A stretch of DNA of 64,000 nt from Geodermatophilus poikilotrophus (GCF_900111455.1 NZ_FOIE01000001.1:186001-250000); one strand, 5' to 3'; shown: positions 40,898 through 50,470, counted from the stretch's first letter. Numbers and translations: made by a program. Notes: generated by a model from the sequence alone, not told the origin.

Positions 40898-42391
40898 TCA
40901 GGCGTTCTGCGGGAACCCCAGGTTCAGGCCGCCGTGGCTGGGGTCCAGCCAGCGGCTGGTGATAACCTTGCCGCGGGTGAAGAAGTGCACGCCCTCGGCG
41001 CCGTGCGCGTGGGTGTCGCCGAAGAGGCTGTTCTTCCAGCCGCCGAAGGAGTAGTAGGCCATCGGCACCGGGATCGGCACGTTGATGCCGATCATCCCGA
41101 CCTGCACCTCGTGCTGGAAGCGCCGGGCGGCGCCGCCGTCGTTGGTGAAGATCGCGGTGCCGTTGCCGTACTCGTTGCTGTTGATCAGCTCGACGGCGTG
41201 CTCGTAGGTGTCCACCCGCAGCACCGACAGCACGGGGCCGAAGATCTCGTCGGTGTAGACGCTCATCGCCGGCTCGACGTGGTCGACCAGGGTCGGGCCG
41301 AGCCAGAACCCGTCCTCGCCGCCCTCGGGCTGCACCTGGCGGCCGTCGACGACGAGCTTGGCGCCCTCCTTCTCGCCGGCCTCCACGTAGGACTCGACCC
41401 GGTCCCGGTGCCGCTTGCTGATCAGCGGGCCCATGTCGCAGCCCTTGCGGCCGTCGCCGGTGCGCAGGGTGTGGGTGCGCTCGGCGATCCGGGCGACCAG
41501 GTCGTCGCCCACCCCGCCGACGGCGATCACGGCACTGATCGCCATGCAGCGCTCGCCGGCCGAGCCGAACCCGGAGTTCACCGCCGCGTCGGCGGCCAGG
41601 TCCAGGTCGGCGTCGGGCAGCACGACCATGTGGTTCTTCGCCCCACCCAGGGCCTGCACCCGCTTGCCGTGCCGGGTGCCGGTCTCGTAGACGTACTGGG
41701 CGATCGCGGTGGACCCGACGAAGGACACCGACTGGATGTCGGGGTGCTCGAGCAGCCGGTCGACGGCGACCTTGTCGCCGTGGACGACGTTGAACACGCC
41801 GGCGGGCAGCCCGGCCTCCTTCCACAGCTCGGCGATCCACAGCGACGCCGAGGGGTCCTGCTCGCTGGGCTTGAGGACGACGGTGTTGCCGGTGGCGATC
41901 GCGATGGGGAAGAACCACATCGGCACCATCGCCGGGAAGTTGAACGGGCTGATGATCGCCACCGGCCCCAACGGCTGGCGCACCGAGTGCACGTCGACGT
42001 TCGTCGAGGCGTTCTCGGTGAAGCCGCCGCGGACCAGCGAGGGCACGCCGCAGGCGTACTCCACGACCTCCTGGCCGCGGGAGACCTCACCCAGGGCGTC
42101 GTCGAGGACCTTGCCGTGCTCGGCGGTGATGATCGCCGCCAGCTCGGGCTTGCGGGCGTTGAGCAGCTCGCGGAAGCGGAAGAGCACCGCGGTGCGCTTG
42201 GCCAGCGAGGTGTCGCGCCAGCCCGGGAAGGCCGCCGAGGCGGCGGCCACCGCGGCGTCGACCTCCTCGGTCGAGGCGAGCGGAACCTCGCCGATGACCT
42301 CGCCGGTCGCCGAGTCGGTCACGTCTCCGGTGCGGCCACTGGCGCCCTCGCGGCGGGCGCCCTCGATCCAGTGCGGGATGTGCGTGGGCAT
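40898..42391 (-). CDS. mmsA: CoA-acylating (methyl)malonate-semialdehyde dehydrogenase
   Basis: The 497-residue aldehyde dehydrogenase has FNFPAMVPMWFFPIA for substrate entry, the nucleotide motif SFVGSTAIA, the catalytic Cys C282 in GSAGERCMAIS, and QALGGAKNH where other dehydrogenases have the deacylating Glu. Loss of that Glu is the hallmark of CoA-dependent MmsA/IolA enzymes. It converts malonate semialdehyde from inositol breakdown to acetyl-CoA, CO2 and NADH (and methylmalonate semialdehyde to propionyl-CoA). It is the last gene of the operon, 28 bases after the iolH-like gene, and is followed by a strong terminator. Confidence 0.93.
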   Translation of the reverse strand: MPTHIPHWIEGARREGASGRTGDVTDSATGEVIGEVPLASTEEVDAAVAAASAAFPGWRDTSLAKRTAVLFRFRELLNARKPELAAIITAEHGKVLDDALGEVSRGQEVVEYACGVPSLVRGGFTENASTNVDVHSVRQPLGPVAIISPFNFPAMVPMWFFPIAIATGNTVVLKPSEQDPSASLWIAELWKEAGLPAGVFNVVHGDKVAVDRLLEHPDIQSVSFVGSTAIAQYVYETGTRHGKRVQALGGAKNHMVVLPDADLDLAADAAVNSGFGSAGERCMAISAVIAVGGVGDDLVARIAERTHTLRTGDGRKGCDMGPLISKRHRDRVESYVEAGEKEGAKLVVDGRQVQPEGGEDGFWLGPTLVDHVEPAMSVYTDEIFGPVLSVLRVDTYEHAVELINSNEYGNGTAIFTNDGGAARRFQHEVQVGMIGINVPIPVPMAYYSFGGWKNSLFGDTHAHGAEGVHFFTRGKVITSRWLDPSHGGLNLGFPQNA

Positions 42392-42419
42392 GACTGCCTC
42401 TCTGGGGGTCGGTCCGCCG

Positions 42420-43376
42420 TCAGGGAGCGGTGTCGTCGGGGAGCGGGGTCTGCGGGAAGTTCGGCCGGGAGGTGCCGGCGTCGGGCCCGGCCGCGTCGGC
42501 GTCCGGGAGCGTCCCCGCGGGGAAGTGCTTGCCGACCAGCCCGCGGATCGCGTCGAGCATGCGGGTGCCGGACTCGCGGGCCTGGTCGTCCCAGCCGAAG
42601 ACGCAGGTGGTGAGGACGCCGTCGAAGCCGATCCCCGCCAGCGCCGCGAAGGCCTCGTCGGCGTCCACGTCGCCGCGCCCGAGCTCCATGTGCTGGTGGA
42701 CGCGGGTGGTGTTGCCCGGCGGGTTGGTGATGTAGCGCAGCCCGTCCGAGGCCCGGTGGTCCATCGAGTCGGCCACGTGCACGTGGGTGAGCAGCTCGCC
42801 GGCGTTCGCGATGATCCCCGGCGCGTCGTCGCCCTGGTGGAACGTGTGCGGCATGCAGTACAGGAAGGACACGCACGGCGAGTCGATGCCGCGGATCATG
42901 TCGAGCGACGGGAGGCCGAGCTCGATGAAGTCGTCCGGGTGCGGCTCGAGGGCCAGCTTGACGCCCTCGCGCTCGAAGACCGGCAGCAGCTCCTCCATCG
43001 ACCGCCAGAACATGGCCTCGGCGAGCTCGGGCGCCTCGGGCCGGCCGTTGAACTCCGAGTTCATCGTGTCCACGCCGAGCTCGACGCAGATCTCGATCGC
43101 CCGCCTCCAGTAGCGGACGGCGGCCTGCCGCTCCACCTCGCCGGGGCCGGACCAGCGCATCACCGGCAGCAGCGACGTGACGCCCACGCCGGCGTCGGAC
43201 AGCTTCGACCGGAACGCCCGCACCGTGGCGGTGTCCACCCGCGGGTGCTTGAAGAACGGGATGAAGTCCTCGCGGGGCGAGAGCTCGATCCACTCGTAGC
43301 CCATGCCGGCCACCACGTCGGGCAGCTCCAGCAGGGGGACGGTGCGCAGCATCTGCGGGTCCAGGGCGATCCTCAT
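42420..43376 (-). CDS. iolH: IolH-like sugar phosphate isomerase/epimerase
   Basis: The 318-residue TIM barrel starts [20 protein letters not shown] and contains [36 protein letters not shown] (metal Glu), [13 protein letters not shown] and [10 protein letters not shown]. The N-terminus and the FFKHPR segment are those of IolH, a protein of actinobacterial and Bacillus inositol operons whose exact step is still debated (probably an inosose or keto-acid isomerase). Its ATG overlaps the stop of the dehydrogenase gene (ATGA). Confidence 0.85.
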   Translation of the reverse strand: MRIALDPQMLRTVPLLELPDVVAGMGYEWIELSPREDFIPFFKHPRVDTATVRAFRSKLSDAGVGVTSLLPVMRWSGPGEVERQAAVRYWRRAIEICVELGVDTMNSEFNGRPEAPELAEAMFWRSMEELLPVFEREGVKLALEPHPDDFIELGLPSLDMIRGIDSPCVSFLYCMPHTFHQGDDAPGIIANAGELLTHVHVADSMDHRASDGLRYITNPPGNTTRVHQHMELGRGDVDADEAFAALAGIGFDGVLTTCVFGWDDQARESGTRMLDAIRGLVGKHFPAGTLPDADAAGPDAGTSRPNFPQTPLPDDTAP

Positions 43377-44461
43377 GACGGCGTGCCCTCTCGCGACGCC
43401 AGCCGGACCTCGGTCCGCTGCCCGCTGCGCAGCGCCTCGACGCCGGCCGCGCACACGGCCTGGGCGGCGTAGCCGTCCCACGCCCCGGGGCCGTCGACCT
43501 CACCGCGGCGGGCGGCGTCCACCCACCGCTGCAGCTCGATGTCGTAGGCCCGGCCGAACCGCTGCCGGAAGTCCGGCGCGATGCCGGTCGACCGGGCGGC
43601 GCCCGACGACCCGCCGGACGTGCGCACCAGGCCGGCGTCGAGGCCGATCATCGCGCTGCCGTCCTCGCCGACGACCTCGGTGCGCACCTCGTAGCCGACG
43701 CCGGTGCTCACGAAGCACTCGACGTCCACCATGCGGCCGCTGGTGGTCTCGAACAGCACCAGCAGGGGGTCGGACTGGCCGGCGACGGCGTGCCGGGTCG
43801 TCTTCGGGCGCAGCACGGTGACCGCGGCGATCTCCTCGTCGAGGAGGAACCGGGCGACGTCGACCTCGTGCACCACCGAGTCGTTGACCATCATCTCGCT
43901 GGTGAAGTGCGGCGGGACGGCGGCGTTGCGGTGCGCGCAGTGCACCAGCAGCGGCTCGCCCAGCCCGCCGGCGTCGATCAGCGCCTTGAGCTCGGCGTAC
44001 TCGGGGTCGAAGCGGCGCATGAACCCGACCTGGACCAGCCGCCGCCCGGTGCGCGCGGCGTACTCGTCGTCGGCCCGCACCACGGCCAGGGAGCTGTCGG
44101 CCTCCATGGTCAGCGGCTTCTCGCACAGCACCGGCTTGCCCCGCTCGATGCAGGCCAGCACCTGCTCCTCGTGGAACTGGCCGGGCGTGGCGATCAGGAC
44201 GGCGTCGACGTCGTCGTCGGCGATCGCGGCCAGCGGGTCGCCGATCACCCGGCAACCGGGCACGGTGGCGGCCACCTGCTCGGCCTTCTCGGCGAAGGCG
44301 TCGCTGACCGCGACGACCTGGGCGCCGGAGATGCGGCTGTAGAGGCGGGCGACGTGGTCGGCGCCCATCATCCCGACGCCGAGGACGGCGACCTGCAGCT
44401 CGCGGGCGGGGACGTCGGCCAGGTCCGGGAGCGCCCCGGCACGGGTCTCGGCGGTGGTCAT
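43373..44461 (-). CDS. iolG: Inositol 2-dehydrogenase
   Basis: The 362-residue Gfo/Idh/MocA enzyme has [19 protein letters not shown] (Rossmann), [17 protein letters not shown] (EKP Lys), [30 protein letters not shown] and [15 protein letters not shown] (catalytic Asp/His). This is the first step of the pathway, NAD-dependent oxidation of myo-inositol to 2-keto-myo-inositol (inosose). Position inside the core iol operon makes this paralog the primary IolG. It overlaps the iolE stop at its start and the iolH start at its end. Confidence 0.9.
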   Translation of the reverse strand: MTTAETRAGALPDLADVPARELQVAVLGVGMMGADHVARLYSRISGAQVVAVSDAFAEKAEQVAATVPGCRVIGDPLAAIADDDVDAVLIATPGQFHEEQVLACIERGKPVLCEKPLTMEADSSLAVVRADDEYAARTGRRLVQVGFMRRFDPEYAELKALIDAGGLGEPLLVHCAHRNAAVPPHFTSEMMVNDSVVHEVDVARFLLDEEIAAVTVLRPKTTRHAVAGQSDPLLVLFETTSGRMVDVECFVSTGVGYEVRTEVVGEDGSAMIGLDAGLVRTSGGSSGAARSTGIAPDFRQRFGRAYDIELQRWVDAARRGEVDGPGAWDGYAAQAVCAAGVEALRSGQRTEVRLASREGTPS

Positions 44462-45450
44462 GCCCGGTCCTCCTCTGCGCTCGTGGTCTTCGGGGCGCCG
44501 ATCTGCAGCGACGGCAGCTGACAGCCGGCGATGTGCCGGTGGGTGCGCTGGGCGATCGGGAAGGGCTGGTCCGGCGGGCACGGGTACATGTCCTGCTCGA
44601 CGATCGCGAAGACGTCCAACCCGTGCGCCTCGATCGCCTCGAACAGCGGCGGGTAGGCCGGGACCCCGGTCGGCGGCTCCACCATCGCGCCCATCCGCAC
44701 CGCCTCGGGCCAGACGATGTCCTCGTCCAGGATGCGGTCGATGAGGACCGGGTCGACCTGCTTGAGGTGCAGGTAGCCGATCCGCTCCGGGTACTTGTTG
44801 ATCAGCTCCAGGTTGTCGCCGCGGTAGTAGCTGACGTGCCCGGTGTCCAGGCACAGCGGCACGTACTGCGGGTCGGTGTCGGCGAGGAACCGCTCGATGT
44901 CACGCTGCCAGCCGACGTGGCTCTCGGCGTGCGGGTGGTAGGCGATGGTGAGCCCGTACTCGTCCCGGATCGCGCGGGCCAGCCGGTCCACACCCGTGGT
45001 CTTCGCCTGCCACTGGTCGGCCGTGAGCTCGCGGGACTCGACGTCCGCACCGGTCTTCTGGTCGCGGAAGGTGTCGGGGATGACCACCACGTGGGTGCCG
45101 CCCATCGCCTGGGTCAGCGCCGCGACGTCCTTCACCTGGCCCCACACCGCGTCCCAGGAGTCTGGCCGGTGCAGGTGCTCGAACACGGTGCCGGCCGACA
45201 CCTGCAGCCCCCGCGCCGCGAGCTCGTCGGACAGCTGCGCCGGGTCGGTGGGCAGGTAGCCGTAGGGGCCCAGCTCGATCCACTCGAACCCGCAGGCGCT
45301 GACCTCGTCGAGGAACCGCTGCCACGGCACCTGTTCGGGGTCGTCGGGGAACCAGACGCCCCACGAGTCGGGGGCCGACCCGACGCGGATCCGGGCCCGG
45401 CCCGGCTCGGCGGCGGCCCGGGCGGGGGCCGCGGGGTGCTGCGCGGTCAT
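44458..45450 (-). CDS. iolE: Inosose dehydratase (IolE-like TIM barrel)
   Basis: The 330-residue protein begins, after a short Ala-rich lead, [20 protein letters not shown], then [29 protein letters not shown] (metal), [16 protein letters not shown] (metal Asp/His) and [10 protein letters not shown]. This matches the IolE-type proteins of actinobacterial inositol operons, which dehydrate inosose to 3D-(3,5/4)-trihydroxycyclohexane-1,2-dione using a divalent metal. It lies between iolD and iolG, the expected place. An IolI-type isomerase role is the main alternative. Confidence 0.85.
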   Translation of the reverse strand: MTAQHPAAPARAAAEPGRARIRVGSAPDSWGVWFPDDPEQVPWQRFLDEVSACGFEWIELGPYGYLPTDPAQLSDELAARGLQVSAGTVFEHLHRPDSWDAVWGQVKDVAALTQAMGGTHVVVIPDTFRDQKTGADVESRELTADQWQAKTTGVDRLARAIRDEYGLTIAYHPHAESHVGWQRDIERFLADTDPQYVPLCLDTGHVSYYRGDNLELINKYPERIGYLHLKQVDPVLIDRILDEDIVWPEAVRMGAMVEPPTGVPAYPPLFEAIEAHGLDVFAIVEQDMYPCPPDQPFPIAQRTHRHIAGCQLPSLQIGAPKTTSAEEDRA

Positions 45451-45481
45451 CTGTTGTCTCCTCCGTGGGCGGGCGTGCGGA

Positions 45482-47431
45482 TCAGGACTGCGGGGTGTCG
45501 CGCTCGGACGGCGCGAGGTAGGCGGGCCGCTGCACGGCCTTCCAGCGGTCGTAGACCGCGCGGGCCTCCTGGGTGCTGGACAGCGTGGAGACCTCGCTGA
45601 CCGGCACGTCCCACCAGGACTCGCTGGAGGGGGCGTCGATCAGCGGGTCGGTCTCGACGTGCACGACCGTCGTCCGGTCGCTGGCCTTGGCCTTGCGCAG
45701 CGCCGCCTCGAAGCTCGACCCGTCCTGGGCGACCAGGACGTCGACGCCGAGGCTCGCGGCGTTGGCGGCGAGGTCCACCGGCAGCACGTCGCCGTCGAGC
45801 CGGCCGGACTGCGAGCGGTAGCGGTAGCGGGTGCCGAACCGCTGCGACCCCAGCTGTTCCGACAGCGCGCCGATCGAGGCGAAGCCGTGGTTCTGCACCA
45901 GGACGACGACGATCTTGACGCCCTCCTGGACCGCGGTGACCAGCTCCGTCGGCATCATCAGGTAGGACCCGTCGCCGATCATCACGAAGACGTCCCGGTC
46001 GGGGCTGGCCATCCGGATGCCGATGCCGCCGGGGATCTCGTACCCCATGGTCGAGTAGCCGTACTCGACGTGGTAGCCCTTGCGGTCGCGGACCCGCCAC
46101 ATCTTGTGCAGGTCACCGGGCATCGACCCGGCGGCGCAGACGACGACGTCCCGCGGCGCGGAGATCTCGTTGACCATGCCGATGACCTCGTTCTGGGTCA
46201 GCCGGCCGCCCTCCCCGGCGCTCGGGGTCCCGGGGTGGTAGGCGGCCTCGACGGTGGCCTCCCACTGCGCGGCGAGCTCGGCGGTGCGCTCCCGGTAGGC
46301 GTCGTCGACCGACCAGCCGGCCAGCGCGTCGGTCAGCGCGGCCAGCGTCTCGCGGGCGTCGGCCTGCACGCCCACCCCGGCGTGCTTGACCGCGTCCATC
46401 GAGCCGATGTTGACGTTGACGAACCGCACGTCGGGGTCGTTGAACGCGGTGTGCGACGCGGTGGTGAAGTCCTGGTAGCGGGTGCCGATCCCGATGACGA
46501 CGTCGGCCTCGCGGGCCAGGGCGTTGGCCGCCGTCGTCCCGGTGGAGCCGATCGCCCCCACCGACTGCGGGTGGTCGTAGGGCAGCGCGCCCTTGCCGGC
46601 CTGGGTCTGCCCGACCGGGATGCCGGTGGCCGAGACGAAGGCGTCCAGCGCCTCGGTGGCCTGCGAGTAGATGACGCCGCCGCCGGCGACGACCAGCGGG
46701 CGCCGGGCCGAGCGGATCACCTCGACGGCGCGCTGCAGGGCGGCCGGCTCGGGCAGCGGCCGGCCCACGTGCCAGGTGCGCTCGGCGAACAGCTCGACCG
46801 GCCAGTCGAACGCCTCGGCCTGCACGTCCTGCGGGAAGCAGAGGGTGACCGCGCCGGTCTCGGCCGGGTCGGTGAGCACCCGCATGGCGCCGAGCAGGGC
46901 GCCGGGCAGCTGCTCGGGCCGCCAGATGCGGTCGAAGTAGCGCGACACCGGCCGGAAGGCGTCGTTGACGGTGACGTCGCCGCTGTCCGGCCGTTCCAGC
47001 TCCTGCAGCAGCGGGCCGGCCGAGCGGGTGGCGAAGGTGTCGGCCGGCAGCAGCAGCACCGGCAGCCGGTTGATCGTGGCCAGCGCCGCGCCGGTGAGCG
47101 TGTTGGTCGAGCCGGGGCCCACGCTGGTGGAGACCGCCCAGGTCTGCAGCCGGTCCTTGGCGCGGGCGTAGGCGACGGCGGTGTGCACGACGGCCTGCTC
47201 GTTGCGGCCCAGCACGTAGGGGAGGGCGCCGGGCTCGTCGATCTCGGCCTGCAGCAGGGCCTGGCCGAGCCCGGCGACGTTGCCGTGCCCGAAGATGCCG
47301 AAGCAGCCGGCGAACAGCCGCTGCCGCTGCCCGTCGCGCTCGGTGTGCTGCTGCGCCAGGAAGCGCACGACGGCCTGGGACACGGTCAGCCGCACGGTGT
47401 CGGTCCGTGCCGGTGGCGGATAGTCGCTCAC
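45482..47431 (-). CDS. iolD: 3D-(3,5/4)-trihydroxycyclohexane-1,2-dione hydrolase
   Basis: The 649-residue thiamin diphosphate enzyme has the usual three domains. The first contains the catalytic Glu E78 in GRNEQAVVHTAVAYARA and VSTSVGPGSTNTLTGAA; the middle domain has PLVVAGGGVIYSQA; the last has the ThDP/Mg motif GDGSYLMMPTELVTAV from residue 486 and the Asn in VVVLVQNHGFASIG. It opens the cyclohexane ring to give 5-deoxy-glucuronate. The GTG start overlaps the end of iolB by 4 bases. Length is normal for IolD. Confidence 0.93.
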   Translation of the reverse strand: MSDYPPPARTDTVRLTVSQAVVRFLAQQHTERDGQRQRLFAGCFGIFGHGNVAGLGQALLQAEIDEPGALPYVLGRNEQAVVHTAVAYARAKDRLQTWAVSTSVGPGSTNTLTGAALATINRLPVLLLPADTFATRSAGPLLQELERPDSGDVTVNDAFRPVSRYFDRIWRPEQLPGALLGAMRVLTDPAETGAVTLCFPQDVQAEAFDWPVELFAERTWHVGRPLPEPAALQRAVEVIRSARRPLVVAGGGVIYSQATEALDAFVSATGIPVGQTQAGKGALPYDHPQSVGAIGSTGTTAANALAREADVVIGIGTRYQDFTTASHTAFNDPDVRFVNVNIGSMDAVKHAGVGVQADARETLAALTDALAGWSVDDAYRERTAELAAQWEATVEAAYHPGTPSAGEGGRLTQNEVIGMVNEISAPRDVVVCAAGSMPGDLHKMWRVRDRKGYHVEYGYSTMGYEIPGGIGIRMASPDRDVFVMIGDGSYLMMPTELVTAVQEGVKIVVVLVQNHGFASIGALSEQLGSQRFGTRYRYRSQSGRLDGDVLPVDLAANAASLGVDVLVAQDGSSFEAALRKAKASDRTTVVHVETDPLIDAPSSESWWDVPVSEVSTLSSTQEARAVYDRWKAVQRPAYLAPSERDTPQS

Positions 47432-48339
47432 GGTCGGGGGGCTCCGTTCTGGTCGGTGCCGGCGGGGGAGTGCAGGGGGAGGCGGGGGTCGACGTCCTCG
47501 TCGGCCCAGGTGCCGCGGATCCAGGTGTGCGCGGGGTCGTCGACGATCCGCCAGGCGCGCTCGTCGCCGGGGCCGGCCATGACGTTGAGGTAGTAGAGGT
47601 CGTGGCCCGGAGCGGCGATGGACGGCCCGTGCCAGCCGTGCGGGATGAGCACGACGTCGCGGTCCCGGACCTCGGCGAGCACGTCGATCGGCCGCTCGGC
47701 AGTCCCGTAGACCCGCTGGTAGGCCAGGCCGGGCTGTCCCTGCGGGCCCGGGGCGACCTCGAAGTAGTAGATCTCCTCGAGCTCGCTCTCCACCTCGGAG
47801 GTCTCGTCGTGCTTGTGCGGGGGATAGGAGGACCAGTTGCCGCCGGGCGTGATGACCTCGCAGGCGATGACCGCGTCGGCCTCGAACACGTCGGCGGTGG
47901 CGAAGTTGTTCACCTGCCGGCTGCACCGGCCGGCGCCCCGCAGCTCGACGGGGACGTCCGACGCAGGGCCGTAGCGCACCGGCAGGCGACGGGAGGCCCG
48001 CGCGCCGCACAGCGCGAACCGCCCGCCGTTGCGGCTGGCGAGCTCGGCGGTGACGCCGAGCGGGAGGTAGGCGAAGTCGGTCGGCCCGGCGAACACGCCG
48101 CTGCGCCCAGCGAGGGTGAGCACCTCGCCGTCGCACTCGACGACCAGCCCACCCGAGAGCGGGACGACGAGGACCTCGTCCGCGCCGGTGTCCAGGGTGT
48201 GCGAGCCGCCGGCGGGCAGCTCCAGCACCCGCAGGCTGGAGTGTCCCCAGCCGGCGGACTCAGGGGTCACCTCGAGGGCGTACGGGCCGGAGGCTGCGCT
48301 GCCGGCAGGCAGGTGCTGCGACGCGGTGGTCGCGGTCAT
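47428..48339 (-). CDS. iolB: 5-deoxy-glucuronate isomerase
   Basis: The 303-residue bicupin matches IolB: N-terminal half with GWGHSSLRVLELPAGGSHTL, second cupin with GNWSSYPPHKHDE (metal His), EEIYYFEV, QRVYGTAE, DVVLIPHGWHGPSIAAPGHDLYYLNVMAG read in separate motifs, and a C-terminal DPAHTWIRGTW. It isomerises 5-deoxy-glucuronate to 5-dehydro-2-deoxy-D-gluconate, the substrate of IolC. Ribosome site GGAGGA lies just upstream. It sits 14 bases after the aldolase gene. Confidence 0.93.
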   Translation of the reverse strand: MTATTASQHLPAGSAASGPYALEVTPESAGWGHSSLRVLELPAGGSHTLDTGADEVLVVPLSGGLVVECDGEVLTLAGRSGVFAGPTDFAYLPLGVTAELASRNGGRFALCGARASRRLPVRYGPASDVPVELRGAGRCSRQVNNFATADVFEADAVIACEVITPGGNWSSYPPHKHDETSEVESELEEIYYFEVAPGPQGQPGLAYQRVYGTAERPIDVLAEVRDRDVVLIPHGWHGPSIAAPGHDLYYLNVMAGPGDERAWRIVDDPAHTWIRGTWADEDVDPRLPLHSPAGTDQNGAPRP

Positions 48340-48353
48340 CGGAGGAGGGCCCT

Positions 48354-49292
48354 TCAGTGCACGAGGGAGACGGCGGTGTCGACCGCGGAGGCGACGTCGT
48401 CGTCCGGCGGGTACAGCAGCGTGCGGCCGACGACCAGGCCGCGCACGGACGGCAGCGCGAGGGCGTCGCGCCAGGCGGCGTAGGTCTCCTCGGGCCGGCG
48501 GGAGGGGTCCCCGCCGAGGAGCAGCGTGGGCAGGGTGGTGGCGTCCATGACCCGCTCCATCTCGGCGACGACCGGGAGCTTCATCCAGGTGTAGGCCGAG
48601 GTGGCCCCGAGCCCCTGGGTGATGTGCACCGACTTGATGACCGCGTCGGGGCTGAGGTCGTTGGTGACCCGGCCGTCGACCCGCCGGGACAGGAACGGCT
48701 CCAGCATCACCACCACGCCGGCCCGGGCCAGCTCGGTGACCGCCCGGCCGGAGGTCTCCAGCATCCGCACCGTGCCGGGGTCGTCGAGGTCGATCCGGTT
48801 GAGCATCTTCGCCGCGTCGAAGCGGGCCTCCACCACGCCGGCGACGTCGTAGCCGGTCATCCGGTCGTCGAGCTCGAAGCTGGCTCCGGCCAGGCCGCCG
48901 CGGTTCATGGAGGCGACCACGACCTTGTCCTCGAGCGCGCCGAGCAGCAGCAGGTCCTCGGCGATGTCGGCGGTGGCCAGGAGGCCGTCCACGCCGGGGC
49001 GGGCCAGCGCCGTCCGCAGCCGGTCGAGCATGTCGGTGCGGCTGTTCATCGCCGCCGGCCGCCCCTGGGCCGACAGCGCGCCGCGGGCCGGGTGGTCGGC
49101 GGCCACGAGCATGAGTCGGCCGTCCTCGGGGAGGAAGGCCGGCCGCCGGCGGCGTGCGGCCAGCGCCCGGCGGATGGCCTGCGGGTCCCGGCTGCGGACC
49201 TCGGTGACCTCGGCGTAGGTGGTGCACACCGGCCGGGACCCGCGGGTGGCGGGTGCGGGGGCCTCGGTGGGGGACAGGACGGTGTCAGACAC
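48354..49292 (-). CDS. Cgl0159-type (beta/alpha)8 aldolase of inositol breakdown
   Basis: The 312-residue class I aldolase-like barrel has FLPEDGRLMLVAADHPARGA, MLDRLRTALARPGVDGLLAT, VVVASMNRGGLAGASFELDD and LPTLLLGGDPSRRP, with a Lys in YTWMKLPV that could form the Schiff base. The family is found between iolC and iolB in actinobacterial operons. By position it should split 2-deoxy-5-keto-gluconate 6-phosphate into dihydroxyacetone phosphate and malonate semialdehyde, the IolJ step; no other aldolase is in the operon. The GTG start overlaps the iolC stop by 8 bases. Confidence 0.82.
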   Translation of the reverse strand: MSDTVLSPTEAPAPATRGSRPVCTTYAEVTEVRSRDPQAIRRALAARRRRPAFLPEDGRLMLVAADHPARGALSAQGRPAAMNSRTDMLDRLRTALARPGVDGLLATADIAEDLLLLGALEDKVVVASMNRGGLAGASFELDDRMTGYDVAGVVEARFDAAKMLNRIDLDDPGTVRMLETSGRAVTELARAGVVVMLEPFLSRRVDGRVTNDLSPDAVIKSVHITQGLGATSAYTWMKLPVVAEMERVMDATTLPTLLLGGDPSRRPEETYAAWRDALALPSVRGLVVGRTLLYPPDDDVASAVDTAVSLVH

Positions 49293-50247
49293 GGGTGCCC
49301 TCCAGGGACGCGGTGACGTGCTGCTCGATCTCGGCGGAGGTGGGCATCGCGGTGGAGCACTCCAGCCGGGAGGCGACGATGGCGCCGGCGGCGTTGGCGT
49401 TGCGCAGCACCTGCTCGAGGGGGAGCCCGGTGAGCAGGCCGTGGACCAGCGAGCCGCCGAACGCGTCACCGGCCCCGAGCCCGTTGACCACCTCGACCGG
49501 TGTGGGCGGGACGACGACCCGCTCGCTGCGGGTCTTGCCGAGGACGCCGCGCGGGCCCTGCTTCACGATCGCCAGCTCGACCCCGGCGGCGAGCAGGGCG
49601 TCGGCCGCCCGGTCCGGCTCGGTCTCCCCGACGGCGACCTCGCACTCCTCGCGGTTGCCCACGGCGACGGTCACGTGCGGGAGGGCCGCGCGCACCTGCG
49701 CCGTGGCCTCCTCCTGCGAGGTCCAGAACATCGGCCGGTAGTCCAGGTCGAGCACGGTGTGCCGGCGCCGTCCCCGCGCCTCCCAGGCCGCGTGGTGCGC
49801 CGACCGGCTGGGCTCCTCGGACAGGCCGGTGACCGTCGCCCAGAAGAGCTCCGCGCCGCCGATCGCGTCGAGGTCCAGGTCCTCCGGCCGCAGCTGGAGG
49901 TCCGGGGCCTTGGGGCGGCGGTAGAAGTACAGCGGGAACTCGTCGGGCGGGAAGATCTCGCAGAAGGTGACCGGCGTGGGGTGGGCCGGGTCGACCGCCA
50001 CGAGCCGGTCGTCGACGCCGAGGTCGCGGAGCGCCCGCCGGACGAACCGACCGAACGGGTCGTCCCCGACCCCGGTCACGAGCGCGGTGGCGTGGCCGAG
50101 CCGGGCCGCGGCGACCGCCACGTTCGCCGCACTGCCACCGAGGAACTTCCCGAACGTCTCGACGTCCTCCAGGCCGACCCCGACCTGCAGGGGGTAGACG
50201 TCCACCCCACTGCGGCCCATCACGACCACCTCGAAGCTGTCTGTCAC
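49285..50247 (-). CDS. iolC: 5-dehydro-2-deoxygluconokinase
   Basis: The 320-residue PfkB/ribokinase-family protein has the N-terminal signature FGKFLGGSAANVAVAAARLG (residues 32-51), the HPTPVTFCEIFPPDEFPLYF lid region, VGNREECEVAVG, and the catalytic C-terminal motif VNGLGAGDAFGGSLVHGLL with D261 as base. It phosphorylates 5-dehydro-2-deoxygluconate at C6. The GTG at 50247 (TDSFEVVVMGRSGVDVYP) is preferred over a longer start. First gene of the operon and divergent from the GntR regulator, with operator-like sites between. A broken duplicate lies at 35.4-35.8 kb. Confidence 0.93.
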   Translation of the reverse strand: MTDSFEVVVMGRSGVDVYPLQVGVGLEDVETFGKFLGGSAANVAVAAARLGHATALVTGVGDDPFGRFVRRALRDLGVDDRLVAVDPAHPTPVTFCEIFPPDEFPLYFYRRPKAPDLQLRPEDLDLDAIGGAELFWATVTGLSEEPSRSAHHAAWEARGRRRHTVLDLDYRPMFWTSQEEATAQVRAALPHVTVAVGNREECEVAVGETEPDRAADALLAAGVELAIVKQGPRGVLGKTRSERVVVPPTPVEVVNGLGAGDAFGGSLVHGLLTGLPLEQVLRNANAAGAIVASRLECSTAMPTSAEIEQHVTASLEGTRV

Positions 50248-50323
50248 GGTGCTCCGTCCCCTCGCCCGTCGACGTCCGCCTGCCTCTGGGACTGTGCTCC
50301 GGGCCACACCGACGTGTCAAGAC

Positions 50324-50337
50324 TTTGTTAGGACATA
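50324..50337. promoter_or_regulatory. GntR operator candidate before iolC
   Basis: TTTGTT-AG-GACATA keeps one perfect half (GACATA) of the 6+2+6 site seen before the ABC importer; the other half differs at two positions. It lies 77 bases before the iolC start on the divergent iolC/GntR gap. Confidence 0.55.
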
Positions 50338-50386
50338 AAGGCAATAAGACGTCCGGTGGTCGGTTGCCCCGAAGTGATGAGGACGA

Positions 50387-50398
50387 CAGGACGTCCTG
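50387..50398. promoter_or_regulatory. Palindrome before the GntR gene
   Basis: CAGGACGTCCTG is a perfect 12-base palindrome 72 bases before the GntR GTG. The half ACGTCCTGA also appears at 33453-33461 inside the tautomerase operator, so it may be an autoregulatory site. Confidence 0.5.
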
Positions 50399-50470
50399 AG
50401 GTGCGATCATGTACCGGCGGGGCCGGGTTCCCGGTCAGGCCCGCGCGGTGCCCGCAGCCGAGGAGGCCCT

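Noticed and set aside
40182-41054. Plus-strand open frames through 40.2-41.0 kb as genes
   Set aside because: They are antisense to the broken minus-strand gene and the end of mmsA and cross the strong terminator hairpin, with no ribosome site.
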